This document shows, one piece after another, positions 59,449 through 64,000 of a DNA stretch of 64,000 nt (position 1 is its first letter; each line of letters opens with the position of its first letter). The DNA comes from Paenibacillus montanisoli (lineage in GTDB: Bacteria > Bacillota > Bacilli > Paenibacillales > Paenibacillaceae): assembly GCF_003268025.1 (NCBI RefSeq), contig NZ_QLUW01000004.1, positions 186,001 through 250,000 of the forward strand, read 5' to 3'. A program made the position numbers and the translations under genes. The notes beneath the pieces were generated by a model. The model had not been told where the DNA came from and ran no database searches. It saw only the letters and a program-made list of their open reading frames with translations.

Positions 59449-60318
59449 ATGGCTATGCTGCTGAAAGGAAAGGATGCGGCGGAACACGTTTATGCGGATA
59501 TCCGCACCCGAGTGGAGGAATGGAAGAAGAATGGAAAACAGCCTGCTCTGGCGACACTACTAGTCGAGGGCGACCCAGCGTCCGCCTATTACGCTCGTTC
59601 CAAACAGAAGGTCGCGGAGAAGCTCGGAGTTGCCTTCCGGCTTCGCTCCTTCCCCTCTACCGTTACGGAAGAGGAGCTTTTGAAGGTCATTGAGGAGCTA
59701 AACGCGGATGAGGGGGTTCACGGGATCATGCTGGAGCTGCCACTGCCGCGCCATCTAACGGCAGCAGCGATCGAGGCCGCTATTGCGCCTGCCAAAGATA
59801 TCGACGGCGTCACGCCCGCGAACAAGCTGGCCGTCTTCACAGGCAGCGGCAAAGGGCTTCACCCCGCAACGCCTCAAGCTTGCATCGCACTGCTGAAGCA
59901 TTACGGCTATGCGCTCGAGGGACGGAACGTCACTTTGGTCGGCCGGGGCCAGACCGTCGGGCTTCCTCTCTTCCATCTGCTGCAACGGGAGCAGGCAACC
60001 GTTACGGTCTGTCATTCGCGGACGCCTGACATTGCCTCGCAATTAGAGAGGGCGGACATCGCGATCGTCGCCGTCGGCAAACCGAATACCATAACGGCCA
60101 AAATGGTTCATCGCGCCTTAACCGTCGTCGATGCGGGCATCAACGAGCTTGCGGACGGCTCGATTTGCGGCGATGCCGCGGCCGATCTAAGCGAAGCGGT
60201 TTCCGCTTTCTCGCCGGTGCCCGGCGGTGTCGGCACGCTGACGACCGCCATGCTTTTCCGCAACCTGATGAAAGCAATGGATCTTCAAGCCGAGCAAAAA
60301 GGAGCCGTGAAACCATGA
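59449..60318 (+). CDS. folD: Bifunctional methylene-THF dehydrogenase / methenyl-THF cyclohydrolase
   Basis: Interconverts 5,10-methylene-THF, methenyl-THF and 10-formyl-THF. The 289-residue protein has the catalytic Tyr/Lys region (SAYYARSKQK), LPLPRHL, the KDIDGVTPAN signature (here with ATPQACIALLKHYG after it) and VGRGQTVGLPL plus PVPGGVGTLTTAML. GAAGGAG precedes the ATG at 11 nt. The stop overlaps the next gene's ATG. Controlled by the upstream ZTP riboswitch. Confidence 0.96.
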   Translation: MAMLLKGKDAAEHVYADIRTRVEEWKKNGKQPALATLLVEGDPASAYYARSKQKVAEKLGVAFRLRSFPSTVTEEELLKVIEELNADEGVHGIMLELPLPRHLTAAAIEAAIAPAKDIDGVTPANKLAVFTGSGKGLHPATPQACIALLKHYGYALEGRNVTLVGRGQTVGLPLFHLLQREQATVTVCHSRTPDIASQLERADIAIVAVGKPNTITAKMVHRALTVVDAGINELADGSICGDAAADLSEAVSAFSPVPGGVGTLTTAMLFRNLMKAMDLQAEQKGAVKP

Positions 60319-60944
60319 CCCAAGTGACCTGGGACGATACGATACGCCGATTTCTGCAGCAGGCAGCCAGCTCCAATCCAACGCCGGGCGGCGGAAGCGC
60401 AGCCGCGGTTGTCGCGGCGCTTGGCACGGCCATGACGGCAATGGCCGCCCACCTCACCCAAGGCGATAAATTCGCTGATGTCCGGCCGGAAATAATAGCG
60501 GCCTTGCATGCGCTGGAGCCTTTGACGCAGGAGTGCGAAGCGCTGCTCGCGGCCGACATCAAAGCGTTCGACGGATACATGCATGCGTTGAAGCTGCCCA
60601 AAGAAACTGCGGACGAGCAAGCTTCGCGCCGAGACGCCATCCATGGTGCAGCCATTGCAGCTATTGAAGTGCCGCTCCGGCTCATGGAAGTTTGCCGGGC
60701 TGGGCTGCAAGCTACGCACGGCATCGCCGCGTGCACGAATCCGCATGTCATTTCCGATCTCGGTATCGGAGCCTTGCTGCTGGAGGCGGCCGGACAGTCC
60801 GCGCTGCTGACCGTCGACATTAACTTGGCCGGATTAAAGGATGCTGCGAAGAAGGAGCAGTTTGCCGCCAGACGCACCGCTTTGATCGCCGAAATTATAC
60901 AGCTCAAAGAACGGACACTCGCTGTCGTTCGTGACAGCATCTAA
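60315..60944 (+). CDS. Formimino-THF cyclodeaminase / methenyl-THF cyclohydrolase family protein (FchA-like)
   Basis: Start at ATG 60315, overlapping the folD stop by 4 nt. The 209-residue helical protein has the family opener TPGGGSAAAVVAALGTAM and the conserved HGIAACTNPHVISDLGIGALLL segment. Family members act as cyclodeaminase in histidine breakdown or as methenyl-THF cyclohydrolase in one-carbon flux. Pairing with folD under a ZTP riboswitch favours the second role here (inference). Confidence 0.9.
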   Translation: MTQVTWDDTIRRFLQQAASSNPTPGGGSAAAVVAALGTAMTAMAAHLTQGDKFADVRPEIIAALHALEPLTQECEALLAADIKAFDGYMHALKLPKETADEQASRRDAIHGAAIAAIEVPLRLMEVCRAGLQATHGIAACTNPHVISDLGIGALLLEAAGQSALLTVDINLAGLKDAAKKEQFAARRTALIAEIIQLKERTLAVVRDSI

Positions 60945-60960
60945 AAACAATTGCAGAGGC

Positions 60961-61013
60961 AAAAAAGCGGAGCGGCTCCCCCCCCTCAATGGGGTCTAGA
61001 GGCTCCTCTCCGC
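60961..61013 (-). terminator. Left-facing terminator at the edge of the 61-kb repeat array
   Basis: GCGGAG (60967-60972) pairs with CTCCGC (61008-61013); inner GGCTCC/GGGTC-type pairing adds to it. The A tract at 60961-60966 is a T tract on the minus strand. Confidence 0.6.
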
Positions 61014-61029
61014 CGTGGCCCTTTTCGCG

Positions 61030-61680
61030 CCCTGTGTAGGTAGCGCTCCGAGAGCGCTACTTTTCCATCATAGTGCCATTTTCACGCCGATGTAGCGCTA
61101 TAGAGGCACTTCTTCACCACAATTGTTCCTTATTCACGTCGATGTAGCGCTCTGGAGACACCTTCTTCCCCTGTCTGAAAGAGGCGAAAGTAGCCCCAAG
61201 TGAGGTAACAGTTACCGCACATAGGTGAGAAAAAGGCGGAAGCAGCCCCAAGTGAGGTAACAGTTACCGCACATAGGTGGGAAAGAGGCGAAAGTAGCCC
61301 CAAGTGAGGTAACAGTTACCGCACATGAACGGGAAAGAGGCGAAAGTAGCCCCAAGAGAGGTCCTTCCACGGATGATGTAGCGCTCTGGAGACACTTCTT
61401 TCCACCAATATTTCCTTCCATCGCCGATGTAGTGCTCCGAGAGCGCTTCTTTTCCATCATAGTGCCCTTTTCGCACCAATGTAGCGCTCTGGAGACACAT
61501 CTTTCCGCCAATAATTCCTTCCACCGCTGATGTAGCGCTCCTAGAGCGCTTCTTTTCCATCATAGTGCCCTTTTCACGCCGATGTAGCGCCCTGGAGGCG
61601 CTTCTTCCCCACCAATTTCACCCTTTCCGCACTAATGTAGCGCTCTACGAGCGCTCCTCTCCGCCTGTGCTGCTCGTGGC
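61030..61680. repeat. Compound 51-53-bp repeat array (families 1 and 2)
   Basis: Family 1 units (TGTAGCGCTC...) start at about 61039, 61091 and 61143, then at 61377, 61428, 61480, 61531, 61583 and 61636. Between them lie three family 2 units (GGTAACAGTTACCGCACAT) at 61204, 61256 and 61308 and a truncated one at 61360. Spacings are 51, 52 or 53 bp throughout. Many family 1 units carry a GAGCGCT or GGAGGCGCT complement next to AGCGCT and can form small hairpins. The array separates the convergent cyclodeaminase and sensor kinase genes. Open frames inside it are products of periodicity and are not called. Confidence 0.93.
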
Positions 61681-61686
61681 CCCACT

Positions 61687-63213
61687 TTAAGCCGCGCCTT
61701 GAACGCGCACGCAGAACCGCACGCCTTCAGGCGTATTGGCGATGCTGTATTCGGCGCCATGCGCGTCGAGCACCTTGCTTACGATATAGAGGCCCAGGCC
61801 GCTGCCGCCGGTCGAGCGGCTGCGCGACTGCTCGGCCCGGTAGAACGGCTCGAACAGCCGCGGCAGCTTCGTCTCGTCCACCTGCACGCCGGTATTGAGC
61901 ACCTCAAGCCGGTACCACGGACGTAACGGCTCGCGCTTCTCGTCCGCGGCCTCCTCCAGCAATCGGACGACAACCCGCTCCGCGTCGCCGGAATATTGGA
62001 CGGCATTCGTGATAATGTTCGCCACGGCCTTGGACATGAGCCGCTCGTCGGCCGTGATCATCGCTTCCTCCGGGAGCTCGCACTCCAGCCGCATCCGCTT
62101 CACATCCGCGAGATAGCTCATGTGGCCCATCGACTCACGAACCAGCTCCGCCAAATCGACCGTTCTCATAAGCGGCAGGAAATCCCGGCTTTCCAGCTTC
62201 GACAGCTCCAAGATCTCGTGCACCAGCTTATCCATCTCCCGCATAATCGTGTAGGATTGCCGCAGGTACTTATCCCTGTCGCGATACGACCCGACATTCG
62301 CGATCATCGCCTCCAGCTGGCCGCTGACCGCGGTGATCGGCGTCTTCAGCTCGTGCGAGATCGTCGCCACGAACTCTCGCCGCTTCGCTTCCTGCTCGCG
62401 CTCGCGCTCGATATCGCTCTTCAGCTGATCGTTGGCTTCCTGCAGCTCGCCCATCGTCTGCTGCAGGTTCACCGCCAATCGGCTGAGGCTCAGCGACAGC
62501 TCGCCGAGCTCGTCTTTTGTAGTCAGCGCCGGCTTCGACACCGAGAAATCAAGCTTCGCCAACCGCCGCGCAACCTTGTTCAGCGACAAGAGCGGCTTCG
62601 CCATTAAGCGGGAATAGATGAACGCGCCGCCGACGGCGGTCAGCAGGATCGGTATCAGCATGTAGGGCAGAAACAGCAAAATTACGCCGGCCGCTTCCCC
62701 GATCGGCTGCAGCGGAGCATCCACCGAAAGCGTGTACGTCTCGTCGCCGCTTTCCGCAAACCGGATCTGCTTCTCGACGCTGAGCATATGCATCATCGGG
62801 CCTTTGCCGCCATCCCCGTCGCCGATCGGCCCGTCCGTACGGCCTTCCAATAGCCGCCCCGCTTCCATCTGCCTGCGGATGCCGAGGTATGTGGCGTTGC
62901 GCGACAGCCAATTGTTCATGCCCCGGAAATTCGGCGGAATGTAGTAGCCTTGTCCCTCTTTGTCGCGGATGACGATGGCTGCGTTATGCTCCTGCCCGAA
63001 CTGCGCCATAAGCGGGATGGCTGTCTCCGCGCTTTGCCCGTCAATCGCCTGAACAAGCTCGCTGACCCCGCTTTCCAACCGGGCTTGCTTGATATTCTTA
63101 TAATAGCCGGGCAGCATGAAGTAGAGCGTCAAATACATGAGCAGCGCGGAGACGACAAGCAGCGCCGCCGTGACGAGAAAGAGTTTGAACCGGATCCCTT
63201 TGCGCCGGATCAT
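61687..63213 (-). CDS. Two-component sensor histidine kinase
   Basis: A 508-residue kinase with two membrane helices (LFLVTAALLVVSALLMYLTLYF and AGVILLFLPYMLIPILLTAVGGAF) around an extracytoplasmic domain of about 140 residues, then HAMP (SRLMAKPLLSLNKVARRLAKLDF), coiled linker, H-box REFVATISHELKTPITAVSG and ATPase boxes (NIITNAVQYSG, RLFEPFYRAEQ, GGSGLGLYIV). The ATG overlaps the stop of the response regulator gene by 4 bp (ATGA), so the two form one operon. The signal is unknown; a cell-envelope or antibiotic cue is common for this type. Confidence 0.94.
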   Translation of the reverse strand: MIRRKGIRFKLFLVTAALLVVSALLMYLTLYFMLPGYYKNIKQARLESGVSELVQAIDGQSAETAIPLMAQFGQEHNAAIVIRDKEGQGYYIPPNFRGMNNWLSRNATYLGIRRQMEAGRLLEGRTDGPIGDGDGGKGPMMHMLSVEKQIRFAESGDETYTLSVDAPLQPIGEAAGVILLFLPYMLIPILLTAVGGAFIYSRLMAKPLLSLNKVARRLAKLDFSVSKPALTTKDELGELSLSLSRLAVNLQQTMGELQEANDQLKSDIEREREQEAKRREFVATISHELKTPITAVSGQLEAMIANVGSYRDRDKYLRQSYTIMREMDKLVHEILELSKLESRDFLPLMRTVDLAELVRESMGHMSYLADVKRMRLECELPEEAMITADERLMSKAVANIITNAVQYSGDAERVVVRLLEEAADEKREPLRPWYRLEVLNTGVQVDETKLPRLFEPFYRAEQSRSRSTGGSGLGLYIVSKVLDAHGAEYSIANTPEGVRFCVRVQGAA

Positions 63214-63893
63214 CCTTCCACCATCGCCAGCTCAGACTCCAGCGAATAGCCGACTCCTTTTACCGTGCGGATGACGGATATGCCGAGCTTCTTGCGAATG
63301 TTCTTGATATGGGCGTCAACGATGCGCGAATCGCCGTAGTAATCATAGCCCCAGACCTTGTCGAGCAGCATGTCTCTTGTCATGATCCGGCCCGCATTAT
63401 GTACAAGCGTGTGCAGGATATCGAATTCCTTTGTCGTGGTGTCGATGAGCTTGCCATCGACAAAGATTTTGTAAGCATGGGCATCCAGCCGCAGCCTGCC
63501 GTCAAATAACTGTTCCCCGGACTGCGCGCTGCGCGTTCGCCGAAGGACGGCTTCCACCCGCTTCATCAACACATGGAAGGAGAACGGCTTGGTGATGTAA
63601 TCGTCGGCCTTCTCCTCGAATGCGCGCAGCTGATCCTTCTCCTCCCCAAGCGCCGTCAGCACGATGACCGGCGTCTCATATCGCTCCCGGATGCGGCGGC
63701 AAATGTCGTACCCGTGCATGGACGGCAGCATCAGGTCCAGAATGACCAGATTATACGCGCCCTCTTGGAACTTGGTCCAGCCCTCAATCCCGTCGCTGGC
63801 TACGTCCACTTCGTAGTGCTGATCCCGCAGAAATTCTGCGATCAGCTGTTGAATATATGCATCGTCCTCGATAACCAGTATTGCGGATGGCAT
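63210..63893 (-). CDS. OmpR-family response regulator
   Basis: A 227-residue regulator with receiver domain (acidic pocket Glu9-Asp10-Asp11, phosphoacceptor Asp53 in LVILDLMLPS, Lys in YITKPFSF) and winged-helix output domain (EFDILHTLVHNAGRIMTRDMLLDKVWGYDY, DAHIKNIRKKLG, RTVKGVGYSL). It is the partner of the downstream kinase. Its own promoter region carries repeated TTCAT motifs, suggesting autoregulation. Confidence 0.95.
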   Translation of the reverse strand: MPSAILVIEDDAYIQQLIAEFLRDQHYEVDVASDGIEGWTKFQEGAYNLVILDLMLPSMHGYDICRRIRERYETPVIVLTALGEEKDQLRAFEEKADDYITKPFSFHVLMKRVEAVLRRTRSAQSGEQLFDGRLRLDAHAYKIFVDGKLIDTTTKEFDILHTLVHNAGRIMTRDMLLDKVWGYDYYGDSRIVDAHIKNIRKKLGISVIRTVKGVGYSLESELAMVEG

Positions 63894-63945
63894 CGCGGTT
63901 TTCCCCCATTCAGCGTTTCATGATGCCACCAGCATAACCGGCTAA

Positions 63946-63977
63946 CATGAAATGAAGCTGAAATGAAGATGAAGCCT
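63946..63977 (-). promoter_or_regulatory. Repeated TTCAT motifs upstream of the response regulator gene
   Basis: On the minus strand CTTCATCTTCATTTCAGCTT is followed by CATTTCATG, placing TTCAT copies about one helical turn apart. OmpR-type regulators bind such direct repeats; this is a candidate autoregulatory site. Confidence 0.45.
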
Positions 63978-64000
63978 TCTTAAAATGACGCCCATTCCGC

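Noticed and set aside
61212..61563. Minus-strand 99-codon frames in the 61-kb array
   Set aside because: Repetitive translations produced by the 51-53-bp periodicity.
61030..61680. CRISPR array
   Set aside because: Units are directly adjacent copies with similar sequence throughout, not identical repeats with unique spacers, and there are no cas genes.

Overview
The window is a chromosomal segment of a moderately high-GC, endospore-forming Firmicute, most likely a Paenibacillaceae member (Paenibacillus/Cohnella type). The evidence is strong GGAGG-type ribosome binding sites, frequent GTG/TTG starts, a tripartite ger germination operon, a T-box and a ZTP riboswitch, Bacillus-style fad gene content (fadN, fadF) and several PAS-type or membrane sensor kinases. 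No phage, no complete insertion sequence and no CRISPR array is visible.

Layout. 0-3.7 kb: end of an AraC regulator, a divergent SRAP-domain protein with a degenerate active site, a cupin-AraC regulator, methionine aminopeptidase and small proteins. 3.7-16.4 kb: a complete beta-oxidation block. On the minus strand it reads fadF - fadN - fadA - (51-bp tandem repeat array) - fadE - acyl-CoA ligase - PaaI thioesterase; etfB-etfA diverge from it. The ligase activates fatty acids, FadE/EtfAB/FadF pass electrons to the membrane, and FadN/FadA complete the cycle. 16.8-28.7 kb: Dabb protein, phosphatase, DUF2238 protein, T-box-controlled ilvA, MFS and VTT membrane proteins, three small proteins, an aromatic acid exporter-like protein, a lipid kinase, a PAS sensor kinase, MscL with an added zinc ribbon, and a Nudix hydrolase. 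28.5-31.8 kb: an accessory-looking stretch with a tyrosinase-like protein, a Cys-rich protein, two XRE regulators flanking operator-like repeats, a 35-residue peptide gene and tRNA-Thr(CGT). 31.9-40.5 kb: signalling genes (sensor kinase, EAL protein with dead GGDEF, response regulator, PAS-HTH protein, HD-GYP protein) and a two-domain multicopper oxidase. 40.6-49.7 kb: padR-DUF1700-DUF4097 operon, aldose epimerase, RNA methyltransferase, an arabinose-related pair (ArsR-type regulator and GH51 arabinofuranosidase), a UvrA-paralogue remnant and a CE15-like esterase. 49.9-55.5 kb: gerA-gerB-gerC germinant receptor and a TetR-controlled drug transporter. 55.7-63.9 kb: glpD-glpK, ZTP riboswitch-folD-cyclodeaminase, a large intergenic repeat array and an OmpR/HK two-component pair.

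The most unusual feature is a set of intergenic repeats of three unrelated sequence families that share a period of 50-53 bp, about five helical turns. Family 1 (TGTAGCGCTC) lies at 7.75-8.23 and 61.0-61.7 kb. Family 2 (GGTAACNGTTACC) lies at 43.65, 49.74 and 61.2 kb. Family 3 (TAACGG, in two inverted pairs) forms an element of about 290 bp present twice in opposite orientation (16.42-16.72 and 31.29-31.60 kb); each copy is bracketed by outward-facing hairpins that are inverted copies of each other. Most arrays sit between convergent genes. A second point of interest is the low-GC XRE/XRE/peptide island at 29.9-31.3 kb.
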